64,000 nucleotides of DNA from Marinobacter salarius (GTDB taxonomy: Bacteria > Pseudomonadota > Gammaproteobacteria > Pseudomonadales > Oleiphilaceae). The position numbers were made by a program, and so were the translations under genes. The DNA lies in assembly GCA_000831005.1 (NCBI GenBank), contig CP007152.1, positions 1,674,001 through 1,738,000 of the forward strand. Direction: 5' to 3'. The notes under the pieces were generated by a model, which was not told where the DNA came from, searched no databases, and saw only the letters and a list, made by a program, of their open reading frames with translations. Of this stretch, positions 48,439 to 61,129 are shown piece by piece. The stretch's first letter is position 1. Each line of letters opens with the position of its first letter.

Positions 48439-48983
48439 TCAATTTCTTCATTTCCAGGCCCGTTTTTTCCTGGGTTCTGGCCATTGTCGCCATGCTGGCG
48501 GGTATCATGGCGATCTTCGTTTTGCCGGTCCAGCGGTATCCGTCGGTGGCACCGCCGGCGGTGGAAATTCAGGCCGATTATCCTGGCGCCTCGGCGGACA
48601 CCGTGTCCAATACGGTGGTTCAGGTCATTGAACAAGAGATGACCGGCCTCGACAATCTGCTCTATATGGGGTCGACAGCGGATTCCTCAGGCCACGCTAC
48701 GGTTACTCTCACCTTTGCGGCGGGCACCGATCCGGACATTGCCCAGGTCCAGGTGCAGAACAAGCTCAAACTGGCGGAACCGCGACTCCCGGAAGTGGTG
48801 CGCCAGCAGGGGATCAGCGTCGAGAAATCCAGCACCAGCTTTCTGATGGTAATGGCATTCGTCTCTACCGACGGTCGTCTCAGCAAGCTGGATATCGCCG
48901 ATTTTATCAGCTCCGAGTTAGCCGAACCCATCGGACGGGTAACCGGTATCGGCAGCGTGCAGGTTTTCGGCTCTGAATATGCG
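48435..48983 (+). CDS. RND efflux pump inner membrane subunit, 5' part only
   Basis: 183 residues of an AcrB/MexB-like pump: MINFFISRPVFSWVLAIVAM, LPVQRYPSVAPPAVEIQADY, VQVQNKLKLAEPRLPEVVRQQG and IGRVTGIGSVQVFGSEYA. A whole protein would have about 1050 residues and continue with MRIWLDP-like sequence. After the Ala codon at 48981-48983 the sequence becomes murG. This is a truncated gene in the present sequence, most simply because of an assembly misjoin. Confidence 0.9.
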
Positions 48984-49496
48984 GGCGGAGCTTGGTGCCC
49001 AGGTATTCAATCGCACGTTGCCGGCGGCATTGGCTCAGTTGCCGGAAGCCGAACGGCCAACGGTGCGCCATCAGTGTGGCGAGAAAAATATCGAGGAAGC
49101 CGGTGATGCCTACCGTGACCACGGCGTGGATGCATCGGTGGAGCCGTTTATCAAAGACATGGCAGAGGCCTACGGCTGGGCCGACATTGTGCTCTGCCGG
49201 TCTGGTGCGCTCACCGTTTCTGAGTTGTGTGTTGCCGGCGTAGGCGCCGTGCTGGTGCCGTTCCCCCATGCCGTGGACGACCACCAGACCCGGAACGCAC
49301 AGCAAATGGTTAATGCGAAAGGCGCCATCCTGATCCCGCAGCCAAAGCTGTCGGTCGATCTGCTGGCGGAAACCCTGACCGATCTCGCAAGGACCGCCGC
49401 CGGATTCTGGACATGGCGAAGGCCGCAAAGACGCTGGCTCGCCCCGATGCAACGGAGAGAGTCGTGAATTACTGTTTGGAGGCCGCAAATGGCTGA
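48984..49496 (+). CDS. murG: MurG UDP-GlcNAc transferase, C-terminal part only
   Basis: About 172 C-terminal residues of MurG. The fragment starts at the [17 protein letters not shown] segment (two bases missing near 48990), then [25 protein letters not shown] (UDP-GlcNAc site) and [18 protein letters not shown] frameshift near 49390 hides the natural end, which in the third frame reads [11 protein letters not shown] and stops at 49496, overlapping murC. MurG makes lipid II. The N-terminal half is absent, although the gene is essential, so the sequence upstream is probably misjoined. Confidence 0.88.
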
Positions 49497-50925
49497 ATCC
49501 ACAAATCCCCCGCTGGTCTATCAGGTGCCCGAGATGCGCCGTATCCGCAATATTCATTTTGTGGGGATTGGCGGTGCTGGCATGAGCGGTATTGCCGAGG
49601 TCCTGAAGAACCAGGGCTACGATGTGTCCGGCTCTGACATTCGTGAGAGTGCCGTGACAGACCGGCTGACCGGCATGGGCGTTGAGGTGTTCATCGGGCA
49701 TCGTGAGGAGAACAGTGCCAGTGCTGACGTGGTTGTGGTGTCGTCTGCGGTAACGGGTGATAACCCGGAAGTATCGGCGGCTCGCAGCCGACGGGTGCCG
49801 ATCGTGCCCCGTGCAGAAATGCTGGCGGAGATCATGCGCTATCGCCATGGCATTGCCGTGGCTGGCACTCACGGTAAAACCACCACCACCAGTCTGATTG
49901 CATCGGTTCTGGGAGAGGCTGGCCTGGATCCCACCTTTGTGATTGGTGGCAAGCTCAATAGCGCCGGAACCAACGCGCAGCTTGGCGGCTCCCGCTATCT
50001 GGTGGCTGAGGCCGATGAAAGCGATGCCTCATTCCTTCACCTGACGCCGGTGATCTCGGTGGTGACCAACATTGAAGCCGACCATATGGACACCTATGGC
50101 GGAGACGTTGGGCGCCTGAAACAGACATTCGTGGATTTCCTCCACAACTTGCCGTTTTACGGCGTTGCGGTGATGTGTGTGGATGACGGCTTTGTGCAGG
50201 AAATCATCCCCAGGATTTCCCGCGCCATCATTACCTATGGCATCGATAATCCGGATGCGACTACCGGGCGGAAAACATTGAATCCGATGGCCTTCGGACT
50301 CGGTTTGTCGTTCGCCGCCCGGGTGGCCGTAGTGATTTGGACGTTGAACTGAAAATGCCCGGTCGCCACAACGTACTGAATGCCCTGGCGGCTATTGCAG
50401 TGGCCACTGATGAGGGCGTGGATGATGCCGCCATCTGTCGGGGCCTTGCAGGTTTTGCCGGGGTTGGACGCCGGTTCCAGGTCTACGGTGATTACAACAC
50501 CCGCAAAGGCACTGTCACCTTGATTGATGACTATGGGCACCACCCCACGGAAGTGGAGGCCGTTATCCGGGCGGCCCGTGATGCCTGGCCGGATCGCAGG
50601 CTGGTCATGCTTTATCAGCCGCACCGCTACACCCGTACCCGGGATCTCTATGAGGATTTCGTCAGGGTACTTTCGGACGTGGACGGGCTGTTGCTGATGG
50701 ACGTGTATTCAGCGGGTGAGCCGGCGATACCGGGTGCGGATGGTCGTGCATTGTGTCGCAGCCTGCGGCAGCGAGGCAGCGTGGAGCCGCTTTTTGTGGA
50801 AGAAAACGGAGAGATCGAAGCCCTGCTTGCCAACACGTTACAGGACGGCGATCTGCTGATTACACAGGGCGCGGGTGATATAGGCGGAGTGGCTGCGCGA
50901 CTGGCAGCTGCAGGAGTGATTGCGG

Positions 50926-50933
<8 letters not shown>
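49489..50933 (+). CDS. murC: UDP-N-acetylmuramate-L-alanine ligase, frameshifted
   Basis: About 481 residues. [22 protein letters not shown] binds [16 protein letters not shown] is the ATP loop; [12 protein letters not shown] and [14 protein letters not shown] are Mur ligase marks. A frameshift near 50262, repaired by one G, separates the N-terminal two thirds from [16 protein letters not shown] and the rest. It adds the first amino acid to UDP-MurNAc. Both ends overlap neighbours (murG, ddl). Confidence 0.95.
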
Positions 50934-52734
<1,801 letters not shown>

Positions 52735-52770
52735 CAACGCTAAATTCAGACCTACGGTTTGGTGGAACAC

Positions 52771-54003
52771 ATGTCATCGGTTGAAACGGAAAACATGATT
52801 GTCGGCCTCGATATCGGAACCTCGAAAGTGGTTGCGATCGTCGGCAAGCGCAAAATGGACGGGACCATTGAGGTGGTGGGTATCGGTTCCCATCCCTCCC
52901 GCGGGCTCAAGCGTGGCGTGGTGGTCAATATCGAAACCACGGTCCAGGCGATACAGCGTGCGGTGGAAGAAGCCGAACTGATGGCGGGTTGCCGGATTCA
53001 CTCGGTCTACGCGGGTATTGCCGGCAGCCATATCAAGAGCCTCAACTCCCACGGCATTGTAGCGATCCGTGACCGGGAGGTGACCCAGGCTGACATTGAT
53101 CGGGTGATTGACGCCGCCCAGGCGGTGGCGATTCCGGCGGACCAGAAGATCCTTCACATACTGCCGCAGGAGTTTGTGATCGACAGCCAGGAGGGCATCA
53201 AGGAGCCCATGGGAATGTCCGGCGTTCGCTGGAGGCCAAGGTTCACCTCGTCACCTGTGCGGTGAACGCCGCCCAGAACATCGAAAAATGCGTGAAACGC
53301 TGCGGCCTGGAAGTGGATGACATCATCCTGGAGCAGTTGGCTCCAGTCACGCCATCCTCACCGAGGATGAAAAGGAACTGGGTGTCTGCGTGGTGGATAT
53401 TGGCGGTGGTACCACCGATATCGCGGTGTTCACCGGTGGTGCCATTCGGCACACGGCGGTCATTCCTATCGCTGGTGATCAGGTCACCAACGACATCGCC
53501 ATGGCCCTGCGGACACCCACGCAGAATGCCGAGGAAATCAAGATCAAATACGCCTGCGCCTTGACTCAGCTGGCCGGCGCGGATGAAACCATCAAGGTGC
53601 CCAGTGTGGGTGACCGGGCGCCACGGGATTTGTCCCGTCAGGCGCTCGCCGAGGTGGTGGAGCCGCGCTACGAAGAGCTGTTCACCCTGGTGCAGTCTGA
53701 ACTTCGTCGTTCGGGATTCGAAGACCTGATCCCGGCCGGCATCGTGATTACCGGCGGTTCCTCCACCATGGAAGGCGTGGTGGAACTGGCCGAAGAAATC
53801 TTCCACATGCCGGTAAGGCTGGCCTGTCCGCAGGCGGTCTCCGGTATGACGGAGGTAGTCAACAACCCCATCTACGCCACGGGCGTTGGGTTGTTGATCC
53901 ATGCTTCCGCCAGATGGATCTGGGGCGGGCGCCGGCGCTTAAGGGTGAAGATGCACCCACGCTGTTTGAGCGCATGAAAGCCTGGTTTACCGGTCACTTC
54001 TGA
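52771..54003 (+). CDS. ftsA: Cell division protein FtsA, frameshifted
   Basis: About 411 residues of an actin-like ATPase: MIVGLDIGTSKVVAIVG, VVVDIGGGTTDIAVFTGG, GIVITGGSSTMEGVVELA, and the amphipathic membrane-targeting end LFERMKAWFTGHF. Three frameshifts, near 53230 (C lost in CGCCTGG), 53345 and 53910, split it. FtsA anchors FtsZ to the membrane. ATG 52771 follows GGTGGAACAC; a start at 52759 is possible. Confidence 0.94.
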
Positions 54004-54104
54004 CGGCGAGCCGGGAGAAGACATACACGAAGGTATCTCGAAAATCATAATCTCGAAAAATCAGTCTGGAAAAGGCTGATAAACAGCACGAAGGAGTAGG
54101 GGAA

Positions 54105-55262
54105 ATGTTTGAACTCGTCGATAATGTCCAGCAAAACGCTGTCATTAAAGTAGTAGGCGTTGGCGGTGGTGGCGGCAATGCCGTTCGCCACATGCTCAAC
54201 AGTGATATCGAAGGCGTGGAGTTTATTTGCGCCAACACCGACGCTCAGGCCCTGACGGACCTGGATGCACGTCAGATTATTCAGCTTGGCGGCAATATCA
54301 CCAAAGGGCTGGGTGCCGGTGCCAACCCGGAAGTAGGGCGTCAATCCGCTCTGGAAGACCGTGATCGCATCGCCGAGTCGCTGAAAGGCGCCGACATGGT
54401 GTTCATTACCGCCGGCATGGGCGGCGGAACCGGTACCGGTGCCGCTCCGGTTGTGGCTGAAGTGGCCCGGGAAATGGGTATCCTGACCGTTGCCGTTGTT
54501 ACCAAGCCATTCATGTTTGAAGGTGGCAAGCGCATGAGTGTGGCGGAAGCCGGCCTCAAGGAGCTGGAGGAAACCGTTGACTCGCTGATCACCATCCCCA
54601 ACGAAAAGTTGTTGGCGGTGATGGGTAAGAAAACCAGCCTGCTGGACGCGTTTGGTTCAGCAAACGATGTGCTGTTGGGGGCGGTTCAGGGTATTGCTGA
54701 CCTGATTACCCGCAACGGTATGATCAACGTGGACTTCGCCGACGTAAAAACCGTTATGTCGGAGATGGGCAACGCCATGATGGGTACGGCGCGTGCCACT
54801 GGCGAGAACCGCGCCCGCGAAGCTGCAGAAGCCGCTGTTCGAAGCCCGCTTCTGGAAGACATCAACCTGCAGGGTGCCAAGGGTATCCTGGTCAACATCA
54901 CCGCAGGTATGGATCTCAACCTGGGAGAATTCTCTGAGGTTGGCGACATTGTTCGTGAATTCGCTTCGGATTCCGCCACGGTGGTCGTGGGTACCGTGAT
55001 TGATCCGGAAATGACTGACGAACTCAAGGTGACGGTGGTTGCGACCGGCCTGGGCGGTGACCGCGAGAAGCCGACCAAGGTGGTGGACAACACCCGTAGC
55101 CTGGATGGCACAACGGATTACAACCAGCTTGACCGTCCGGCCGTTCTGCGTCGTCGCGCCGTGGCTCACGGCAATGTGGCGATTGATCAGAGCAAGGACA
55201 GCGAGGAGCAGGGAGTCGACTATCTCGATATTCCCGCATTCCTTCGCCGTCAGGCTGACTGA
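54105..55262 (+). CDS. ftsZ: Cell division protein FtsZ
   Basis: 385 residues, intact. GTP-binding tubulin signature [16 protein letters not shown], the N-terminal [17 protein letters not shown] loop and [21 protein letters not shown]7-type region are clear; the C-terminal peptide [12 protein letters not shown] binds FtsA and ZipA. A ribosome site GAAGGAGTAGGGGAAATG gives a good start. It forms the division ring. Confidence 0.98.
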   Translation: MFELVDNVQQNAVIKVVGVGGGGGNAVRHMLNSDIEGVEFICANTDAQALTDLDARQIIQLGGNITKGLGAGANPEVGRQSALEDRDRIAESLKGADMVFITAGMGGGTGTGAAPVVAEVAREMGILTVAVVTKPFMFEGGKRMSVAEAGLKELEETVDSLITIPNEKLLAVMGKKTSLLDAFGSANDVLLGAVQGIADLITRNGMINVDFADVKTVMSEMGNAMMGTARATGENRAREAAEAAVRSPLLEDINLQGAKGILVNITAGMDLNLGEFSEVGDIVREFASDSATVVVGTVIDPEMTDELKVTVVATGLGGDREKPTKVVDNTRSLDGTTDYNQLDRPAVLRRRAVAHGNVAIDQSKDSEEQGVDYLDIPAFLRRQAD

Positions 55263-55358
55263 TAATCTGTTGCAAATGTATTCGGTAATGGAACCTTTGC
55301 GACCGAATTACGTGTGCTGACTATCAGTCCGGACTTGTGCCGGGAGGCCAATCAAAGG

Positions 55359-55373
55359 TTAACGATTGGTTAA
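55359..55373. promoter_or_regulatory. Palindrome shared with the dciA upstream region
   Basis: TTAAC-GATTG-GTTAA, an inverted repeat with a 5-base centre, sits 85 bases ahead of lpxC in the ftsZ-lpxC gap. A near copy with the identical 13-base core TAACGATTGGTTA lies ahead of dciA at 56858-56872. The repeat of an exact core in two gaps flanking lpxC and dciA suggests a binding site. Confidence 0.4.
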
Positions 55374-55458
55374 ATGGTATTCAGTCTTACTTTCTGGTAT
55401 TCTCCGGGCAGAATTTTGCCCAGACTATATCGCTTTTATGTGACGGAAATATGTACCG

Positions 55459-56373
55459 ATGATCAGACAACGGACACTTAAGAACACCATCCGCGCCACC
55501 GGCGTTGGCTTGCACTCGGGGGAGAAAGTGTATCTGACCCTGAAGCCCGCTCCGGTGGACTCGGGGATCGTTTTTCGCCGTACCGATCTTGACCCTGTGG
55601 TTGAAATCCGTGCCTGCGCGGAAAACGTTGGTGAGACCATGCTTTCCACGACACTGCTGAAAGACGGTGTCCGGGTTGCAACAGTGGAGCATTTGTTGTC
55701 AGCCATGGCTGGTCTCGGGATTGATAACTGTTTCGTCGAGCTCAGCGCCGCGGAAGTGCCCATTATGGACGGCTCTGCCGGTCCGTTTGTGTTTCTTCTG
55801 CAGTCCGCCGGTATTGCCGAGCAGGACGCCGCCAAGCGTTTCATCCGCATCAAGCGCGAAGTAACGGTTGAAGAAGGTGACAAGAAGGCGACTCTGCTGC
55901 CTTTCGAAGGCTTCAAGGTCAGCTTCGGTATCGACTTTGACCACCCTGTCTTCAAGGGGCGCGCCCAGACCGCAACCGTTGACTTTTCCAGCACGTCGTT
56001 TGTGAAGGAAGTCAGCCGCGCACGGACGTTTGGTTTCATGCGTGATATTGAAAAGTTGCGTGCGATGAACCTGGCGTTGGGCGGAAGCGTTGACAATGCC
56101 ATCGTCGTTGACGATTACAAAATCCTCAACGAAGACGGTCTGCGTTACGACGACGAATTCGTCAAGCACAAGCTGCTGGATGCCATCGGTGACCTCTACC
56201 AGTTGGGCAACAGCCTGATTGGCGAGTTCCGTGGTATTAAATCCGGCCACGACCTGAACAACAAGCTGCTGCGCAAGCTCAGGGCAGAAGAGGATGCGTG
56301 GGAAGTGGTGACCTTCGACGACGAGGCCGCTGCCCCGATTTCCTACATGAAACCTGTGCTGGCGGCGGGCTGA
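55459..56373 (+). CDS. lpxC: UDP-3-O-acyl-N-acetylglucosamine deacetylase
   Basis: 304 residues, intact. Zinc ligands: His78 in [13 protein letters not shown], and the His and Asp in [15 protein letters not shown]. The early [11 protein letters not shown] and the late [13 protein letters not shown] complete the site. It commits UDP-acyl-GlcNAc to lipid A synthesis. Followed by convergent dciA 11 bases later. GGAAATATGTACCG sits ahead of ATG. Confidence 0.97.
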   Translation: MIRQRTLKNTIRATGVGLHSGEKVYLTLKPAPVDSGIVFRRTDLDPVVEIRACAENVGETMLSTTLLKDGVRVATVEHLLSAMAGLGIDNCFVELSAAEVPIMDGSAGPFVFLLQSAGIAEQDAAKRFIRIKREVTVEEGDKKATLLPFEGFKVSFGIDFDHPVFKGRAQTATVDFSSTSFVKEVSRARTFGFMRDIEKLRAMNLALGGSVDNAIVVDDYKILNEDGLRYDDEFVKHKLLDAIGDLYQLGNSLIGEFRGIKSGHDLNNKLLRKLRAEEDAWEVVTFDDEAAAPISYMKPVLAAG

Positions 56374-56384
56374 GGCAGGACGCC

Positions 56385-56830
56385 TTAATCCCGGACGTGG
56401 CTTGCGAGTTTTTCGAGAACCTCGCGTAATTGTTTGTCCTTCGTGTGCCCGGCTTCCTCTTTGAGGAGCCGGGCATTTTCGTTACTGAGGGGCGTCATTT
56501 TTGCTTTCGGACGCTCGCTGAATCGCGGCGGAGCGACCTTGACCTTGAGTTTCCAGACGAAACGGAACAGCTCCTGTTTGCGAAGTTCTTCCATGATTTC
56601 ATGCTGGCGGAAACGAATCTGGCTGGCGGTGGTGGCTGCCGTAGCCGACAGGACCAGCTCCCCGTCACGGCAACTGACAAACCGTGTGCCTTTGGCAAGA
56701 CTTTCCGGAAGCGCAGCGAGAACGAGTTGTTCCGCCTGAGTATGATGCTGGGCTTTTGCCATCAGTTCACGCAGGTTGAAGCCCTGGAGAAGCTGTCCGG
56801 AGTCAATTCGAGGTCGGTTTTCTTTTTCAT
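56385..56830 (-). CDS. dciA: DciA (DUF721) replicative helicase loader, frameshifted
   Basis: About 149 residues. From ATG 56830 the chain reads MKKKTDLELTPDS, then after one lost T near 56790 FLQGFNLRELMAKAQHHTQAEQLVLA and DGELVLSATAATTASQIRFRQHEIMEEL, which is the DUF721 pattern. DciA loads DnaB at the origin in bacteria that lack DnaC. The long alternative start at 56882 is an artefact of the frame change. Convergent with lpxC. Confidence 0.82.
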
Positions 56831-56857
56831 GGCAATCAGTAATTCTCGACGACAACG

Positions 56858-56872
56858 GTAACGATTGGTTAC
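56858..56872. promoter_or_regulatory. Palindrome ahead of dciA, near copy of the lpxC one
   Basis: GTAAC-GATTG-GTTAC lies 28 bases ahead of the dciA start on the minus strand. Arms pair over five bases and the 13-base core is identical to that ahead of lpxC. The position overlaps where the dciA promoter should lie, consistent with a repressor site. No protein is assigned. Confidence 0.4.
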
Positions 56873-57141
56873 ACTTCGGCACGGTTAATAGGCAGAGCCT
56901 GTATTACACTCGTTTTACATTGTCTGGTGTGTGTATGTCCACGGGCGGCTGCTATTTTATTAAACGTAGTCGTTGCAATGGATAGCACGTGCGTTTTCAG
57001 ACGCGATTTATGCTGCCCAGGATTGAGTAGTCGGATAGGAAATCCGCAATCTGGCAAAGGATGCCCCGGCAGGCCCAGTCAGAACACTCTGGATGCAACA
57101 CTACAGGATCAGGTTGCGTCCACATGAAACCAGAAGACGAT

Positions 57142-58076
57142 ATGAACATTATCCTCGTTGGCAAACGCCATGGGAAATCCCGCACGGTTTCGGTAAACGC
57201 CCCTGTCCTGGCAGGCGCGGTGTTATTCGTGACTGCACTGTTGGTACTGGCGGGCTGGTCCGGCTATAAGGTGGCGGTGAGCCAGATTGAACCGGCGGAG
57301 CTGCAGAATCGGAATTGGTCGCTCAGTGGCAATCCCGGCTGGGCGAACAGAAGATAGAGCTGGCACGGATCGAGCAGAACGTCCAGCAGCAGGTTGATGC
57401 CTTAACGCTGCGGCTGGGTGAGATGCAGGGGCGTCTGCTCAGGCTTGATGCCCTCGGGCAGCGTTTTCTGGAGTCGGGCCTGGTGGCCAGCGACGAATTC
57501 GACTTTGATCAGCCAGCTGCCGTCGGTGGCCCCGAGGAAAGTCTTGATGGCGACTCTTTCACCGCGCCAGAACTGACCAGCATGATTGATCAGCTTGCCC
57601 GCCGCATTGAAGATCGGGAGCAGCAATTGCGCATGCTGGATATGGTTACTTCCCGCCAGAAACTCGAGAAAGAGCTCTTCGTGGAGGGTCGTCCTATTAC
57701 CTGGGGTTGGCTGTCCTCGAAATACGGCTATCGTTCCGATCCGTTCACCGGTAAGCGTACCTGGCACGCCGGTGTGGACCTGGCTGGCAAGGAAGGTAGC
57801 GACATTATCTCCGTGGCGGGTGGCGTGGTCACTTATGCCGACGAGCGCTATGGCTACGGCAACCTCGTTGAGGTGGACCACGGCGATGGCCTGGTAACCC
57901 GCTACGCCCATGCCAAGACCATCAAGGTCAAAGTGGGCGACGTTGTCCAGAAGGGGCAGGTGCTGGCTCTGATGGGCAGCACAGGCCGTTCCACCGGGCC
58001 TCACGTGCATTTTGAAGTAATCCGCAACGGCAAATCCGAGAATCCGGAAACCTACATCAAACGAGCTAGCCGCTAG
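57142..58076 (+). CDS. M23 family metallopeptidase, frameshifted
   Basis: About 311 residues. N-terminal IILVGKRHGKSRTVSVN, a membrane helix (VLAGAVLFVTALLVLAGW), a coiled coil (ARIEQNVQQQVDALTLRLGEMQG) and an M23 domain: SSKYGYRSDPFTGKRTWHAGVDLA, YGNLVEVDHGDGLVTRYAH and GRSTGPHVHFEV carry the zinc ligands (His and Asp; HxH). A frameshift near 57315 splits the start of the coiled coil. It probably cuts or activates cutting of peptidoglycan during division. The same gene stands between lpxC and secA in Pseudomonas. Confidence 0.9.
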
Positions 58077-58086
58077 CCGCTTGTAG

Positions 58087-58106
58087 AGGCGCCTGTGAGG
58101 GCGCCT
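58087..58106 (+). terminator. Hairpin after the M23 peptidase gene
   Basis: AGGCGCC-TGTGAG-GGCGCCT is a perfect 7-base GC-rich stem 10 bases after the stop. The downstream sequence GATCTCTTCCCGTTG is only moderately T-rich, so termination may be partial. Confidence 0.5.
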
Positions 58107-58251
58107 GATCTCTTCCCGTTGTCCCCGTCCGGCACTCTTTTTTCAATCTTTTCAGCGTTGTGACAGGCTTCTGTGAGGCCTGACTTTTGTACTGCTGCGA
58201 AATAAGGTTAGAATGCCGGCTTCCTCCGTTTAATCAAAGAAGCAGTGGTCT

Positions 58252-61002
58252 ATGTTCACAAAGCTTGCAACCAAGATGTTCGGCAGTAAGAACGCCAGAG
58301 AAATCAAGCGAATGCGCAAAACCGTATCGCGTATTAATGAGCTTGAAGAGCAGTATGGCAATTTGTCCGACACCGAGTTGCAAGGCAAGACTGCGGAGTT
58401 TCGCCGTCGCTATGACGAAGGTGAAAGCCTTGACGCATTGCTTCCCGAAGCGTTTGCCACCACCCGTGAGGCAAGTCGTCGAGTCATGGGGATGCGCCAC
58501 TACGACGTGCAGATGATCGGCGGTATCACGCTTCACGAAGGCCGTATTTCCGAGATGAAAACCGGCGAAGGTAAAACGCTGGTAGCGACGCTGGCCGTGT
58601 ATCTGAATGCTCTGACTGGCAAGGGCGTGCATCTGGTCACTGTGAACGACTACCTGGCTCGCCGCGATGCCGAATGGATGGGGAAGCTGTATCGCTTCCT
58701 GGGGCTACAGGTAGGTGTTGTCGTAGCCGGCCAGCCGCCTGAAGAGAAGCGGGCTGCCTATCAGGCGGATATTACCTACGGCACGAACAACGAGTTCGGC
58801 TTTGACTATCTTCGCGACAACATGGCCTTCAGCACGGAAGACAAGGTGCAGCGCGGCCTCCACTTTGCCATCGTGGACGAAGTGGACTCGATCCTGATCG
58901 ACGAAGCCCGTACCCCGCTGATCATCTCTGGCGCTGCGGAGGACAGTTCAAAACTTTACCTGGCGATCAACGAGCTTGTGCCAAGCCTTGAGATGGGTGA
59001 AGTCAGTGAAGAGGGTGAGCCCAGTGGCGATTTCACCATCGATGAGAAATCCCGTCAGGTGGAATTGACCGAAACCGGCCATGAAAAAGTGGAAGAGCTG
59101 TTGTTGGAAAGGGGCTTGCTGAAGGAAGGTGAGAGCCTGTACTCCGCAGCCAACCTTAGCCTGTTGCATCACGTCCACTCGGCCCTCCGAGCTCATCATC
59201 TGTTCCAGAAGGACGTGGATTACATTGTCCAGGGCGATCAGGTGGTGATCGTTGACGAGCACACAGGTCGTACCATGCCGGGCCGTCGCTGGAGTGAAGG
59301 TCTGCACCAGTCGATTGAAGCCAAGGAAGGTGTTCGCATTCAGGCAGAGAGCCAGACCCTGGCATCCACCACTTTCCAGAATTATTTCCGTCTTTACGAC
59401 AAGCTCGCCGGCATGACCGGTACCGCGGACACCGAGGCGTTTGAATTTCGCCAGATCTACGGCCTGGACGTGGTTGTTATTCCACCCAACAAGCCCATCC
59501 AGCGAATCGATTACAACGATCTGATCTACCTGACTCAGGAAGAAAAGTTCCACGCCATCATTGATGAGATCAAGGACGTGACGGCTGAGGGCCGACCAAT
59601 CCTGGTGGGCACGGCCTCAATTGAGGCCTCTGAGCTTCTGTCCATGCTGCTCAAGAAGGCGCGGATTGACCACAAGATCCTGAACGCCAAACAGCATGAG
59701 AGTGAGGCCCAGATCATTGCCCAGGCCGGTCGCCCGGGTGCAGTCACCATTGCCACCAACATGGCCGGCCGTGGTACGGATATTGTGCTGGGTGGTAACT
59801 GGGAATTTGAAGTGGCGGGTATGGAAAGCCCAACCGAAGAGGAAATTGCCCGCACCAAGGCCGAATGGACCGAGCGCCACAACCAGGTGCTTGAGGCTGG
59901 TGGTCTGCACATCATTGGTACCGAGCGTCACGAATCCCGCCGTATCGACAATCAGCTTCGAGGCCGTGCCGGTCGTCAGGGCGATCCTGGTTCATCACGG
60001 TTCTTCCTGTCGCTAGAAGATAACCTGATGCGGATATTCGCGCCGGATCGGGTGAAGAGCCTGATGCAGGCCATGGGGATGAAAAAAGGCGAGGCCATCG
60101 AGCATCGAATGGTCACCAACGCCATTGAAAAATCCCAGCGCAAGGTGGAAGGCCGCAACTTCGATATGCGGAAAACCCTGCTGGAATACGATGATGTTGC
60201 CAACGACCAGCGTACGGTGATCTATGATCAGCGTAACGAGGTCATGTCCTCGGAAGACGTTTCCGAGATGATTAAAACCATTCGCGAGGATGTGGTGGAC
60301 TCTCTGGTCAGTGAGTTCATCCCGCCGCAGAGCATGCCGGAGCAATGGGATGTTGCCGGCCTGGAGAGCCAGCTGCAATCGGAGATGGCCATCAACCTGC
60401 CTGTTCAGAAATGGCTGGACGAGGACAGCAAGCTCTACGAAGAGAATCTGCGTCAGCGTATTCTGGAAGAGATTGTCGCGGCCTACGACGCCAAAGAGGA
60501 ACTGGCGGGCTCCGAGCCCATGCGCAAGTTCGAGAAGCAGGTGTTCCTGCAAGTGCTCGACACGCTCTGGAAAGAGCATCTATCAAACATGGATCACCTG
60601 CGCCGTGGAATCCACCTGCGTGGTTATGCCCAGAAGAACCCCAAGCAGGAGTACAAGCGCGAGGCCTTTAACCTGTTTGAAAGCATGCTGGAAACCATGA
60701 AGCGTGATGTGGTCCGGGTGTTGTCTCATGTCCGTGTTCAGAGCCGTGAAGAAATGGAAGAGGTGGAACGCCGCCGCAAGGAAGAGCTGGAGCGGGAGCT
60801 TGCCCAGGCGCGACTGCGCCACGATGAAACCAGCGCCACCGCACAGCACAGGCAGGATGACAGCGCAGATGGAGCTGCTACCCAGCAGCCTCAGGGAACG
60901 CCGGAGACCTTTGTGCGACAGGACCGAAAGGTAGGGCGAAACGAGCCTTGTCCATGCGGGTCTGGCAAGAAGTACAAGCAGTGTTGTGGAAAGGTAAACT
61001 GA
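58252..61002 (+). CDS. secA: Preprotein translocase ATPase SecA
   Basis: 916 residues, intact. Walker [18 protein letters not shown]-like box [16 protein letters not shown], the preprotein-binding insertion, [20 protein letters not shown] and the C-terminal zinc motif [14 protein letters not shown]. It drives proteins through SecYEG and can bind SecB through its tail. A strong terminator follows 29 bases after the stop. Confidence 0.98.
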   Translation: MFTKLATKMFGSKNAREIKRMRKTVSRINELEEQYGNLSDTELQGKTAEFRRRYDEGESLDALLPEAFATTREASRRVMGMRHYDVQMIGGITLHEGRISEMKTGEGKTLVATLAVYLNALTGKGVHLVTVNDYLARRDAEWMGKLYRFLGLQVGVVVAGQPPEEKRAAYQADITYGTNNEFGFDYLRDNMAFSTEDKVQRGLHFAIVDEVDSILIDEARTPLIISGAAEDSSKLYLAINELVPSLEMGEVSEEGEPSGDFTIDEKSRQVELTETGHEKVEELLLERGLLKEGESLYSAANLSLLHHVHSALRAHHLFQKDVDYIVQGDQVVIVDEHTGRTMPGRRWSEGLHQSIEAKEGVRIQAESQTLASTTFQNYFRLYDKLAGMTGTADTEAFEFRQIYGLDVVVIPPNKPIQRIDYNDLIYLTQEEKFHAIIDEIKDVTAEGRPILVGTASIEASELLSMLLKKARIDHKILNAKQHESEAQIIAQAGRPGAVTIATNMAGRGTDIVLGGNWEFEVAGMESPTEEEIARTKAEWTERHNQVLEAGGLHIIGTERHESRRIDNQLRGRAGRQGDPGSSRFFLSLEDNLMRIFAPDRVKSLMQAMGMKKGEAIEHRMVTNAIEKSQRKVEGRNFDMRKTLLEYDDVANDQRTVIYDQRNEVMSSEDVSEMIKTIREDVVDSLVSEFIPPQSMPEQWDVAGLESQLQSEMAINLPVQKWLDEDSKLYEENLRQRILEEIVAAYDAKEELAGSEPMRKFEKQVFLQVLDTLWKEHLSNMDHLRRGIHLRGYAQKNPKQEYKREAFNLFESMLETMKRDVVRVLSHVRVQSREEMEEVERRRKEELERELAQARLRHDETSATAQHRQDDSADGAATQQPQGTPETFVRQDRKVGRNEPCPCGSGKKYKQCCGKVN

Positions 61003-61030
61003 TTTCCGCCGCTGAGTGAGCGAACTAAGG

Positions 61031-61063
61031 CCCGCACCCTGATCGACAGGTTGCGGGTTTTTC
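61031..61063 (+). terminator. Rho-independent terminator after secA
   Basis: CCCGCA-C-CCTG-ATCGA-CAGG-T-TGCGGG followed by TTTTTCG. The stem has ten pairs and one C-T mismatch. This is the clearest intrinsic terminator in the window and separates secA from argJ. Confidence 0.88.
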
Positions 61064-61129
61064 GTTTGGTAACCGGTGTTCCGGCCGGGTCGCCGGGTAG
61101 AAGCCGATCATGACGAAAGGAGAGTAAAA

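Noticed and set aside
48435..49106. RND pump-MurG fusion as a real protein
   Set aside because: The pump frame enters murG out of frame and both proteins are cut mid-domain; no functional fusion could result.
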